From contig CANGMV010000007.1 of the NCBI GenBank assembly GCA_947454745.1, forward strand, positions 1 through 13,076: DNA of 13,076 bases. Direction: 5' to 3'. The notes below the pieces were generated by a model that was not told the DNA's origin, searched no databases, and was given only the letters and a program-made list of their open reading frames with translations. Made by a program: the position numbers and the translations under genes. Positions 5,810 to 13,076 of this stretch are shown here, piece after piece. Positions within the stretch are counted from its first letter, which is position 1. Each line of letters opens with the position of its first letter. The stretch comes from Bacteroidota bacterium (GTDB lineage: Bacteria > Bacteroidota > Bacteroidia > Chitinophagales > Chitinophagaceae).

Positions 5810-7666
5810 GTGGCCAACAGCATTCATTTATTACCCGATCATATTGCCAATCAAATTGCAGCCGGCGAGGTTATTCAAAGACCTGCCAGTGCCGTTAAGG
5901 AATTATTGGAAAATGCGGTTGATGCAGGTGCTACCGAAATTAAATTAATCATTAACGATGCAGGCAAGGCACTGATTCAAGTAATTGATAATGGAAAGGG
6001 CATGAACCCTATTGATGCCCAAAACGCCTTTGCGCGTCATGCTACTAGTAAGATCAGTTCTATTGAAGATTTATTCCAAATTAGAACAATGGGTTTTAGA
6101 GGGGAAGCACTTGCTTCCATTGCCGCCGTTGCACAAGTAAGTTTAAAGACAAGACAAGCAGAAGAAGAATTAGGGACCAGCGTGGTAATTGAAAATAGTC
6201 AGGTTTCGGAAACAAGTCCAGTGGCTTGTCCGGTTGGTACGAATATTAGCATGAAAAATTTATTTTTCAATGTGCCTGCAAGACGTAATTTTTTAAAAAG
6301 CAATTCGGCTGAACTTAAACATATCATTGAAGAGTTTACAAGGGTTGCATTGGCATTCCCTGAAATTTATTTTAGTCTCACCAATAATGGGCAAGATGTT
6401 TTTCATTGGGAAGCAGGTAGTTTTAAACAAAGAGCCATTCATGTATTGGGTAATAGTTATCAATCAAAATTAGTTGCAGTAGGCGAAAAGACCGATTATT
6501 TAACAATTTCAGGATTCGTTGGAAAGCCAGAGACGGCAAAGAAGACAAGAAGCGACCAGTACTTTTTTGTGAACCGACGCTTTATAAAAAGTGCTTATTT
6601 ACACCATGCAATTGCCCATGCATTTGATGGTTTAATTCCAAAGGAAAGTTTTCCTAGTTATATTTTATACATCGATGTAGATCCTTCGCAAGTAGATATT
6701 AATGTGCATCCTACTAAACAGGAAATAAAATTCGAGGACGATAAAATTATTTATGCATTTGTGCAAGCAGCAGTTAAACATGCATTGGCGCAGTTTAGCA
6801 TTGCACCATCTTTAGATTTTTCATTAGACGCCGATATTCAACAATTGGATGCGATTCAAAAACCAGCAACCGACGAGCAGAGAAATAGCACTGCAAGCAG
6901 TTCCTTGTACGCAGGTTTCACGCAAAAAAATCAAGCGCATTTTATTCCAAGAGTAAGTGAATCAGAAAGACAAGAATGGAAAAGCTTTTTTAGTGACTTA
7001 CCAACAGCCGAAGGCGTATTAGCGCAACCCGACAATGATTCGTTTATTGTAAAGTCCTCTTCTATGGGCTTATACAAAGCAACCGAAGGAATATCACTGA
7101 ACGAAGATGCGCTTCTGTTACAAGTCAACAATACCTATATACTTGCTCCTGCACAAAATGGATTTATTTTAATTCATCAGCAATTGGCACACGAAAGAGT
7201 ATTGTACGAAAAATACCAAAAAGCAAGTGTGCAACCTCATGCAACACAAAAAAGTTTATTCCCGGTTGTATTAGAATTGAGTGTTGCAGATGCTATTTTA
7301 TTAGAAGAGATTATTGAAGACCTAGCTATTATAGGATACGAAATCGAACCCTTTGGGCAAAATAGTTTTATCATTCAAGGTATTCCTGCTGATGTAATTT
7401 CGGGTAATGAAAAAAATGCAATTGAATTGCTATTAGAACAATTCAAACATTTTAGTGGAGATATTAAGTTTAGCAAGCGAGAAAAATTAATACGATGTAT
7501 GGCACGTCAATCTGCCATTAAAGCAGGCCAATCATTGGGCCAAAAGGAAATGCATACATTGATTGAATCCTTATTCGCATGTGATACGCCAAATGTAACT
7601 GCCACGGGCGCTCCTACCTATATTGATTTTAAGGAAGGATATATTGACGGCTTGTTTACCAAATAG
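5810..7666 (+). CDS. mutL: DNA mismatch repair protein MutL
   Basis: A 618-aa MutL, the ATPase that links mismatch recognition by MutS to strand removal. I chose GTG at 5810 because the protein then begins MANSIHLLPDHIANQIAAGE, the normal MutL start; a TTG at 5768 would add 14 atypical residues overlapping the promoter. The N-terminal GHKL ATPase motifs are intact: KELLEN (Glu31, Asn35), DNGKG (60-64), ARHATSKI and GFRGEALASI (95-104). DINVHPTKQEIKFED follows in the transducer domain. The C-terminal domain keeps a clamp-binding-like QKSLF (480-484). The endonuclease motif DQHAxHERxxYE reads HQQLAHERVLYE (456-467), the usual ACK/ACR reads ARQ (565-567), and the CPHGRP segment reads TATGAP (597-602). 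Metal-dependent nicking activity is therefore doubtful. The gene appears to be a single transcription unit, convergent with dacB. Confidence 0.96.
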   Translation: MANSIHLLPDHIANQIAAGEVIQRPASAVKELLENAVDAGATEIKLIINDAGKALIQVIDNGKGMNPIDAQNAFARHATSKISSIEDLFQIRTMGFRGEALASIAAVAQVSLKTRQAEEELGTSVVIENSQVSETSPVACPVGTNISMKNLFFNVPARRNFLKSNSAELKHIIEEFTRVALAFPEIYFSLTNNGQDVFHWEAGSFKQRAIHVLGNSYQSKLVAVGEKTDYLTISGFVGKPETAKKTRSDQYFFVNRRFIKSAYLHHAIAHAFDGLIPKESFPSYILYIDVDPSQVDINVHPTKQEIKFEDDKIIYAFVQAAVKHALAQFSIAPSLDFSLDADIQQLDAIQKPATDEQRNSTASSSLYAGFTQKNQAHFIPRVSESERQEWKSFFSDLPTAEGVLAQPDNDSFIVKSSSMGLYKATEGISLNEDALLLQVNNTYILAPAQNGFILIHQQLAHERVLYEKYQKASVQPHATQKSLFPVVLELSVADAILLEEIIEDLAIIGYEIEPFGQNSFIIQGIPADVISGNEKNAIELLLEQFKHFSGDIKFSKREKLIRCMARQSAIKAGQSLGQKEMHTLIESLFACDTPNVTATGAPTYIDFKEGYIDGLFTK

Positions 7667-7703
7667 TCAAGTTGATTCCTTGCCCTTTTAAAACTTCGAT
7701 TCT

Positions 7704-9020
7704 TTAATACTTACTCATAACAGCAGTTAAGTATTGCTCTACCGCATGTCTCACTGGATAAGTAGTTGGACTTACATGATTGGCAACTAATACCGAAAAC
7801 AATAATCTAGTTCCTTTATTGGTAATGATATAGCCGCTGAATGCAATTTGATTGCCTAAGGTGCCCGTTTTTGCATACAAAACACCTGGAATATTTTTAT
7901 AGTAGGACGACAATGATCCCTTACCACCTTGTGCAAATACACCCTTGATTCTTTCCATAGAAAATTCAGCCTCCATTTTTTTAAGAAGTTCAATATAATT
8001 TTCAGGAGTCGTTAAGTTAAATCTGCTCAATCCACTTCCGTCAGCCCATTCGGGCGTTTGAGGGAAACTTGCAAAATCGGTTTTTAAAATCGTGTCAATA
8101 ATCGCAGCATCATCCATCTTGCCTAATAATTGCTGACTCGTCATTAACAAAACCTGCTCAGCAAAAAAGTTGTCACTACGGTTCATCATGATCTTCAACA
8201 AGCTATCCGTTGGTACAGTTTTAATAATGCTTACACTAGATTGATTCCATCCTTTTTGAATTGCTATTGGAAAACGTGGATGTAAACTGTCTTCAATAAG
8301 TAATTTTGCCAATGTATAGTCGGAGCCAGTAATGAATGGCACTTGTTGAACTGGATCCTTTATTGCATCAGGCTTTGCAAAAAATTGATTACTTAATTTT
8401 TCACGTGACCATACGGTATACTTAGCTGGAAGGCTTTGATGCTGCGTAAAATAAGTTGGCGCCACATTTACCCCATTATTCGTTTTGCTTACAGTAAGTA
8501 CATTACCGTATATATTGAATCGGTTACGTTCTGGCTGGTAATCCTCTGGATAATCGTCCCAAGCCCAGCCTCTTCCGTACATTGCAAAATTGTCGGCCTT
8601 ATTTGGCAAACACAAAACGACATGCTTTTGGGTATTTTTAATTAAGTCAGCAATGGGCTGGTATTTAAAATCTGGATGCAAAAAACTTGGATCGCCCAAT
8701 GGCATTAAAAATATAGAATCTTTGTTTTCTGCAAATTGCCAGCCTGGAATAGAATCTTTTAAATACTTCATTCCCAAATAGCAGGATTGGATTTTCGTAT
8801 TACTAGCTGGCGTATAATACCGATCGCTTTCGTGTTTGTCAATCCACTGCTGAGTTGTCTCGTTGTAAACAGCTATACCAACATGCGCGCCTTTTAAGGG
8901 CGCAGCCGTTAATAAAGTCTTTTGTGCTTTTTGTACACTACATGCCGACAAAACTAATAATAAGAAGATGCCAATGAATTGCAATGGCGTGCTTACTCTC
9001 TTTCTAATGCTCTTAACCAT
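7704..9020 (-). CDS. dacB: D-alanyl-D-alanine carboxypeptidase/endopeptidase, PBP4 (S13) type, lipoprotein
   Basis: A 438-aa penicillin-binding protein of family S13 that trims or cuts cross-links in peptidoglycan on the outer side of the inner membrane. The three active-site motifs are present: SxxK at Ser73-Asn-Thr-Lys76 (PASNTKI), SxN at Ser282-Asp-Asn284, and KTG at 384-386 (AKTGTLGN). The conserved DGSGLSR is at 327-333. Residues 1-26 form a lipoprotein signal with a positively charged start and the lipobox LSAC, lipidated on Cys27; E. coli PBP4 is not a lipoprotein. The start at 9020 gives a 28-nt overlap with the upstream arginase-fold gene, and no later start keeps the charged signal region. 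Translational coupling with that gene is likely. The sequence between SxxK and SxN suggests the usual inserted domains in shortened form. Confidence 0.93.
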   Translation of the reverse strand: MVKSIRKRVSTPLQFIGIFLLLVLSACSVQKAQKTLLTAAPLKGAHVGIAVYNETTQQWIDKHESDRYYTPASNTKIQSCYLGMKYLKDSIPGWQFAENKDSIFLMPLGDPSFLHPDFKYQPIADLIKNTQKHVVLCLPNKADNFAMYGRGWAWDDYPEDYQPERNRFNIYGNVLTVSKTNNGVNVAPTYFTQHQSLPAKYTVWSREKLSNQFFAKPDAIKDPVQQVPFITGSDYTLAKLLIEDSLHPRFPIAIQKGWNQSSVSIIKTVPTDSLLKIMMNRSDNFFAEQVLLMTSQQLLGKMDDAAIIDTILKTDFASFPQTPEWADGSGLSRFNLTTPENYIELLKKMEAEFSMERIKGVFAQGGKGSLSSYYKNIPGVLYAKTGTLGNQIAFSGYIITNKGTRLLFSVLVANHVSPTTYPVRHAVEQYLTAVMSKY

Positions 9021-10126
9021 CTTTCGGGAATTTCGTTATTGGAAGCTACTAAATAATCTTTATAACTACAAGGACACCACTCTTCATTATGTAATTGCAT
9101 CCACCAACGACCCGTACTCTTGCTTTGTAAAAACTTAGTATCTATGTCTGAAAAAGCGATATGAAATTCTTTAAACCTGTCTGTATCCGACAAAGGCGCT
9201 TCCTTCTTTCCTTTCTGCACCCCGTCAACTATATACCAAATCATTTGTGCCATTTGAATAGCCGTAAGTCCCTTATGGTCGTTTTCGGCCTGATAACCGA
9301 AAAGTCCAATGGTACTGGTTTTCCAACTCATCCCTGCATATTGCATAAGCACACAAGCTTCCTCGCCATTAAAACCATTTGGGGTTACTAAATTTGCTGG
9401 CGCGTGTGCATTTTGAATGGCACTAATATCAAAGCTCATCATATGACTGTCTCTAATAACAGGCTCCATCTCCTCAATATGCTCTCTCACTTTTCCCAAT
9501 CTAAAACAATCAAATCGCAACTTGTCGATGGTCTCCAACATATGCGGATGCATAAAATAACTTTGGAATCCTATATGCGCATAATGATTTAAATGATTAG
9601 GCAAGCCAGTAAATAATTCTTCTAAAAAATGATCCGATGGCAATCTTGCTTCTAAATCAAGGTCAATTTTAGCATCTACCACCACTGCATTCACCAAAGT
9701 TGGAATGGAAGTATAAGCGTGGTATTGAGGCAGGGTTAAATCGTGAGACCCACCAATAACCACCACTTTTTTATTTTGTAATATTAATTCCGAAATAACT
9801 GTTCTTAACGCAGCATAACTATCTGCAATGGTTTGGCCCAACTTCACATTACCAATATCGGCAATATTCACTTGCACATGCCAATAATATAAGGAATACA
9901 ATGCAGCTCTAATGGCATCAGCTGCCTCATGACCATTTAAAGCGACTCCCGCTCCCCTACATTCGCCTGCGCCAATGATTACAATGTCAGCGTCCGTAAT
10001 ATCTGGCAATTGGCCCTCATTTACCTTAATATGCTTACCTAGCTGTGTATCTCTATAGCCTTCGTCCTTGGAAAGTATGTCCAAATTAATAGGTTCTACA
10101 AAATCTTGAATCGACAACAATGACAT
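8993..10126 (-). CDS. Arginase/formimidoylglutamase-fold protein with altered metal ligands
   Basis: A 377-aa protein with the ureohydrolase (arginase, agmatinase, formimidoylglutamase) fold. Automatic pipelines would probably call it formimidoylglutamase. Motif order fits: GAGECRGAG (53-61), GGSHD (125-129, with the ligand His128), the DAHxD position read as DAKID (151-155), and the SFDxD position read as SFDIS (231-235). Thus the ligands at His128, Asp151, Asp155 and Asp233 remain, while one His is Lys153 and one Asp is Ser235. The Asp-Pro that normally follows the last motif is Gln-Asn (238-239). A long C-terminal extension (about 315-377), rich in Trp and ending in NEIPERWLRALERE, is not part of a standard arginase. 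No histidine-degradation genes are nearby. It lies 59 nt after the response regulator and overlaps dacB. Fold is secure; enzymatic function is not. Confidence 0.82.
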   Translation of the reverse strand: MSLLSIQDFVEPINLDILSKDEGYRDTQLGKHIKVNEGQLPDITDADIVIIGAGECRGAGVALNGHEAADAIRAALYSLYYWHVQVNIADIGNVKLGQTIADSYAALRTVISELILQNKKVVVIGGSHDLTLPQYHAYTSIPTLVNAVVVDAKIDLDLEARLPSDHFLEELFTGLPNHLNHYAHIGFQSYFMHPHMLETIDKLRFDCFRLGKVREHIEEMEPVIRDSHMMSFDISAIQNAHAPANLVTPNGFNGEEACVLMQYAGMSWKTSTIGLFGYQAENDHKGLTAIQMAQMIWYIVDGVQKGKKEAPLSDTDRFKEFHIAFSDIDTKFLQSKSTGRWWMQLHNEEWCPCSYKDYLVASNNEIPERWLRALERE

Positions 10127-10185
10127 GAGCGTAAATTAACTATCCCTTTAACGCTAATTCTAGTAAAAGATTGTCTAAATCACCC

Positions 10186-10881
10186 CTAATCTTGGAATTT
10201 ATAGCCCACACCTCGAATCGATATGAAGTGTGTTGGATTGCGTGGGTCTAACTCAAAGTACTTTCTGAAATTCAGTATAAAATTGTCAATCGTCCGCGTA
10301 TTTGGGAATACGTTATAACCCCAAACTGTTTGCAGGATCCGTTCCCTGGTAACCACTGTGTTTTTATTATCCATCAATAGTTTTAATAACATGGCCTCTT
10401 TTTTGGTCAGCGTAATTTTTTCACCATTATACGTAATCGCGTCCAAGGACTTAAAATCAAATTGATTATTTGAAAACGTATATAATTCATTCGGGGCTGG
10501 CAAATTTACAGGTACGGATTTTTGAATTAATTTAGCTACCCTTAATAAAAGCTCCTCTAAATTAAAAGGCTTTGTCATATAATCATCTGCACCCAATCTC
10601 AATCCTTGTACTTTATTTGCGCTCGTATTTTTGGCGCTCAAAATAAGGATAGGTGTTTGATTGTTTTTAAGTCTGAGTATTTCGGTAATGGAAAAACCAT
10701 CCAAACTTGGAAGCATGACATCCAAGATAATTAAATCAAAATGAGCATGTTCAACTTGATGTAAGGCTTCTGGACCATCATATGCCGAACTCACCTCATA
10801 CCCTTCCAAATTTAAATTCAATTTTAAAGCATCGTGCAAATGCACTTCATCTTCAACCAGTAAAATAGAATGTTTAGACAT
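10186..10881 (-). CDS. OmpR/PhoB-family response regulator
   Basis: A 231-aa two-component regulator. The receiver domain starts MSKHSILLVEDE (acidic pair Glu10/Asp11), with phosphoacceptor Asp54 in IILDVMLP, Ser82 in ILSAKN and Lys104 in MTKPF. The C-terminal winged-helix domain (about 130-231) contains LTKKEAMLLKLL, TRERILQTVWG and ends FISIRGVGYKFQD, typical of OmpR/PhoB DNA-binding proteins. A longer frame begins at 10935, but that adds 18 residues overlapping the kinase; ATG 10881 gives the normal receiver start and lies 1 nt after the kinase stop (TAA-T-ATG), so the two are translationally coupled. Its partner is the adjacent kinase. Target genes are unknown; the flanking gldH and dacB suggest an envelope role, which is inference. 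Confidence 0.93.
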   Translation of the reverse strand: MSKHSILLVEDEVHLHDALKLNLNLEGYEVSSAYDGPEALHQVEHAHFDLIILDVMLPSLDGFSITEILRLKNNQTPILILSAKNTSANKVQGLRLGADDYMTKPFNLEELLLRVAKLIQKSVPVNLPAPNELYTFSNNQFDFKSLDAITYNGEKITLTKKEAMLLKLLMDNKNTVVTRERILQTVWGYNVFPNTRTIDNFILNFRKYFELDPRNPTHFISIRGVGYKFQD

Positions 10882-10882
10882 A

Positions 10883-11866
10883 TTATTCAGCGGAATAAGT
10901 AAATGTAAAAATACTGCCTTTTGGCGAATTAGCACTCACTTCTAATTTCGCATGATGGAACATTGCAATTCGTTTACATAAATACAATCCAAGTCCAGTG
11001 CCCTTTGTAGAACGCGTATATTCGGCACCCACACGGTAAAATTTTTCAAAAATTTTTTCTTTGTCATTAACAGGTACCCCCACGCCTTCGTCTTTTACCT
11101 TTAAAATGATCAATCTATTTTTTTCCTCCAAGTCGATTTTAATTGGCGATTCAATTCCAGAATATTTAATGGCATTGTCAATTAAATTATTGAGCAATAA
11201 TTGAATCAACACCGATTCTCCTTTAATTTGAACAGCCTCCTGCACATTTGCAATAAACGAACGTTCTGGAAAACGACTCTGAAAAATCTTCACAACACTA
11301 TTTACAATAAATGAAAAATCGAATGATTGTGTATTGGTTTGATATTGCCCCATATCCAATTGAGAAGCAAGCAAAATGTTATTACATAAATTATCTAATC
11401 GTTGCGTTTCAAGCAAAGACACTTCCAGCATTTTCCGTTGCTGGTCGGGATCTAAATTTCTCTTAAGCAAGGTTTCGATATTCAGCTGCGTAATTGCGAT
11501 TGGCGTTTTTAATTCATGCGTCACCGCCATCATAAAATTTTGCTGCTGATTGGAGTATCGAATTTGTTTTATAAGCGAACGATACACATAAATTGCTCCC
11601 AACAAAAACAAAAATATAATAGTTAGCCCCTCTCCAATATATTGTTTGTTTTTTCTTAATTGATAATCCTGTATTGCATTCACCTTCTTTGCTATTGAAG
11701 GGTCACTAGACTGAATGCTGCCATATTGAACATTCGCAATTTGATCGTTTTGTTTCACTAAAGTAACATACCACCAAATAAAAGCCGCAACCATATAGGT
11801 TAAGAATAACCAATATATAACTCTAACAAATTGAAGTTTGCTAATTTTTATGAACGAATTAATCAT
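10883..11866 (-). CDS. Sensor histidine kinase, two membrane segments
   Basis: A 327-aa membrane kinase. Membrane segments at about 16-37 and 77-96 flank a periplasmic stretch of only about 40 residues, with no recognisable sensor domain. No HAMP or PAS domain is evident, and the second membrane helix runs almost directly into the H-box. Phosphoacceptor His117 is in AVTHELKTPIA. The ATPase domain has the N-box LLLNNLIDNAIKYS (223-236), G1 box DEGVG (259-263), F-box EKFYRVG and G2 box GTGLGL (289-294). All catalytic motifs are intact. Its start overlaps the gldH stop by 4 nt (ATGA), and its stop lies 1 nt before the response regulator. The short loop suggests it senses through the membrane or a partner protein, possibly a neighbour, rather than binding a ligand itself; that is inference. 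Confidence 0.93.
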   Translation of the reverse strand: MINSFIKISKLQFVRVIYWLFLTYMVAAFIWWYVTLVKQNDQIANVQYGSIQSSDPSIAKKVNAIQDYQLRKNKQYIGEGLTIIFLFLLGAIYVYRSLIKQIRYSNQQQNFMMAVTHELKTPIAITQLNIETLLKRNLDPDQQRKMLEVSLLETQRLDNLCNNILLASQLDMGQYQTNTQSFDFSFIVNSVVKIFQSRFPERSFIANVQEAVQIKGESVLIQLLLNNLIDNAIKYSGIESPIKIDLEEKNRLIILKVKDEGVGVPVNDKEKIFEKFYRVGAEYTRSTKGTGLGLYLCKRIAMFHHAKLEVSANSPKGSIFTFTYSAE

Positions 11867-12354
11867 GGCTTTACTTTTTCAACCCGAATTCCAGTTGACA
11901 AAATATTCTCGAGTGGATCCTCTCTCATCGTATGTTGTAATGCAAATTTATAAAGCCCCTTTTTTAAATGCAGGGGTTCGGTATTAATAGGAATACGTTG
12001 ATCATAAATATCATCCATACCAGTACCTAGCCAACCTTTTTCGTCATCGGCTAAATTTAAATTGAGTGTTTGTTTGCTCACAGAATCGTTTGGCGCCTTT
12101 GTGTTCAGCTGCAACCAAATATTTTTATAATGGTACGCGTTATGATGTCTAATTACAAAAAACATTTTATACGTCGAAACGGTGTCATCGATTGAAAATT
12201 GATACTCATTTACTTGCTTTGATACCCAATGATGATCGGGATAAATAGTGTTTTGCTCATACAACTGCTTGGTTTGGCAAGCAGCCAGCAATAACATTAC
12301 AATCACCCCCGTTAATAACAAATGTAAACGACTGCCCCTCATTTTATAAAACAT
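11863..12354 (-). CDS. gldH: GldH gliding motility lipoprotein
   Basis: A 163-aa lipoprotein of the GldH family, required for gliding in Flavobacterium johnsoniae and found across Bacteroidota, including non-gliders. The signal peptide ends with the lipobox LAAC, lipidated on Cys26. The family pattern follows: FSIDDTVSTYKMFFVIRH, then AYHYKNIWLQLNT, then a DDEKGWLGTGMDDIYDQRIP segment. Two starts are possible. ATG 12354 overlaps yicC by 11 nt and has AAGGAG about 10 nt upstream. ATG 12342 lies 1 nt after the yicC stop and gives a cleaner signal peptide starting MRGSRLH. I list the longer form; the choice does not affect the mature protein. It overlaps the kinase gene by ATGA. Outer-membrane or periplasm-facing location is inferred. 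Confidence 0.88.
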   Translation of the reverse strand: MFYKMRGSRLHLLLTGVIVMLLLAACQTKQLYEQNTIYPDHHWVSKQVNEYQFSIDDTVSTYKMFFVIRHHNAYHYKNIWLQLNTKAPNDSVSKQTLNLNLADDEKGWLGTGMDDIYDQRIPINTEPLHLKKGLYKFALQHTMREDPLENILSTGIRVEKVKP

Positions 12355-13076
12355 TTAAAATTTGCTCCTTCGCTTTTTCTAATTCATCTTTCATTAAAAT
12401 CACTGATTTCTGAATTTCGATATCATTTGCTTTTGAGCCAGTTGTGTTAATCTCTCTGCCCATTTCCTGTAAAATAAAAGAAAGCTTTTTCCCCTTAGAA
12501 GGCTCTGCTTCTTTTAAAACATCTTTAAAATAAACACAGTGATTAGTTAGTCTTACCTTTTCCTCTGAAATATCAATCTTCTCGATATAATAGATCAACT
12601 CTTGTTCTAATCGATTGGTATCATATTTGTCAGCGCCCACATTTTGCTCTAACAATTTAACCAAACCCTCTTTGATTTTTATTCGACGATTAGGTTCATG
12701 AACTGCTATATGTGCTTGTTGTGCTTCAATAGCAGCAACTCTTTCTAATAAATCTTTTTCAATAGATTTACCTTCTTCTTTACGATGCGTAATTAAATTA
12801 TTGATAGCCACCTGTAACAAATCGGAGATAGTTTTCCACTCTTCATCGGTAATGATTTCATTTGTTGAAGAAACAACATCAGGTAATTTTAAGAGCGTAC
12901 TTAATAAATTCTCTTTTTCAATACCCAGTTCGTTTGCCAACTCAACAATTGGTTGGAAATAGGATTTTGCCAATGCCGTATTAATACTTACCGGCTTTGA
13001 TACTCCATTTGATTTTACTGAAATATTACATTCAACACTTCCTCTGAATAAGGTTTCATTGAGTTTATTTCTAATC
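12344..13076 (-). CDS. yicC: YicC/YloC family endoribonuclease, 5'-truncated by the window edge
   Basis: The C-terminal 243 residues of a YicC-family protein. E. coli YicC takes part in small-RNA turnover and the family has endoribonuclease activity. The frame stays open to the right edge. Upstream of a TTG at 12973 it reads IRNKLNETLFRG, then CNISVKS, then VSINTALAKSYF, which matches the normal YicC N-terminal region, so that TTG is not the start. About 45-50 residues are outside the window, judged from the usual length near 290. The C-terminal DUF1732 signature is clear: LQEMGREINTTGSKANDIEI, then MKDELEKAKEQILNVL. It is the first visible gene of the leftward cluster and overlaps or abuts gldH, so its promoter lies beyond the window. 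Confidence 0.93.
   Translation of the reverse strand, partial: IRNKLNETLFRGSVECNISVKSNGVSKPVSINTALAKSYFQPIVELANELGIEKENLLSTLLKLPDVVSSTNEIITDEEWKTISDLLQVAINNLITHRKEEGKSIEKDLLERVAAIEAQQAHIAVHEPNRRIKIKEGLVKLLEQNVGADKYDTNRLEQELIYYIEKIDISEEKVRLTNHCVYFKDVLKEAEPSKGKKLSFILQEMGREINTTGSKANDIEIQKSVILMKDELEKAKEQILNVL

Noticed and set aside
7667..7703. Terminator between convergent mutL and dacB
   Set aside because: I could find no stem of useful length in this 37-nt gap, only a 5-bp AAGTT/AACTT pair.
10128..10155. AGCGT...ACGCT inverted repeat before the arginase-fold gene
   Set aside because: Five pairs around an 18-nt loop in AT-rich DNA; no clear -33/-7 promoter accompanies it, so likely chance.
10882..10935. 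Longer start for the response regulator
   Set aside because: The extra 18 residues overlap the kinase and precede a complete receiver-domain start at ATG 10881.
12971..12973. TTG as the start of yicC
   Set aside because: The frame continues to the right edge with recognisable YicC sequence upstream.

Overview
The window looks like ordinary chromosomal housekeeping sequence from a Bacteroidota bacterium, probably of the Chitinophagales/Chitinophagaceae type. Evidence: a GldH gliding lipoprotein, a PSP1/RicT protein with a Cys-rich head and an Asn-Gly-Pro tail, an OmpR-type regulator with a short histidine kinase, AT-rich coding sequence, few clear Shine-Dalgarno sites, and at least one sequence matching the Bacteroidota -7 promoter element (TAnnTTTG). 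The taxonomic call is from memory of these families and was not checked by a search. I see no mobile elements, phage genes, CRISPR arrays, tRNA or rRNA genes, and no intergenic gap over 100 bp.

Layout. Bases 1-3974 read rightwards: a ComF-type phosphoribosyltransferase cut by the left edge, a secreted glutathione peroxidase, holB (DNA polymerase III delta prime) and ricT. A perfect A-tract/T-tract hairpin at 3990-4022 separates ricT from a leftward M3 oligopeptidase. That peptidase shares a short divergent promoter region with rightward mutL, which starts at GTG 5810. From 7704 to the right edge everything reads leftwards. In order of transcription it is yicC (cut by the edge), gldH, a histidine kinase, an OmpR-family regulator, an arginase-fold protein and dacB (PBP4-type lipoprotein). 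The first four are linked by overlaps or 1-nt gaps, there is a 59-nt gap before the arginase-fold gene, and that gene overlaps dacB by 28 nt.

How the genes fit together. The rightward block covers replication and RNA-related functions; holB next to ricT repeats the holB-yaaT order of Bacillus subtilis. The leftward block mixes an RNase-family gene with envelope functions: gliding/type IX-linked lipoprotein, envelope sensor and regulator, and peptidoglycan hydrolase. A shared role in envelope upkeep is inference.

No undescribed multi-gene system is evident. The most interesting signals are core proteins whose textbook active-site or metal residues are missing. MutL keeps the ATPase and a clamp-binding motif but lacks the standard endonuclease metal motifs. 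The arginase-fold protein has two of its usual Mn ligands replaced. The delta prime subunit has lost its zinc-module cysteines. All three could be lineage-wide traits rather than peculiarities of this genome.
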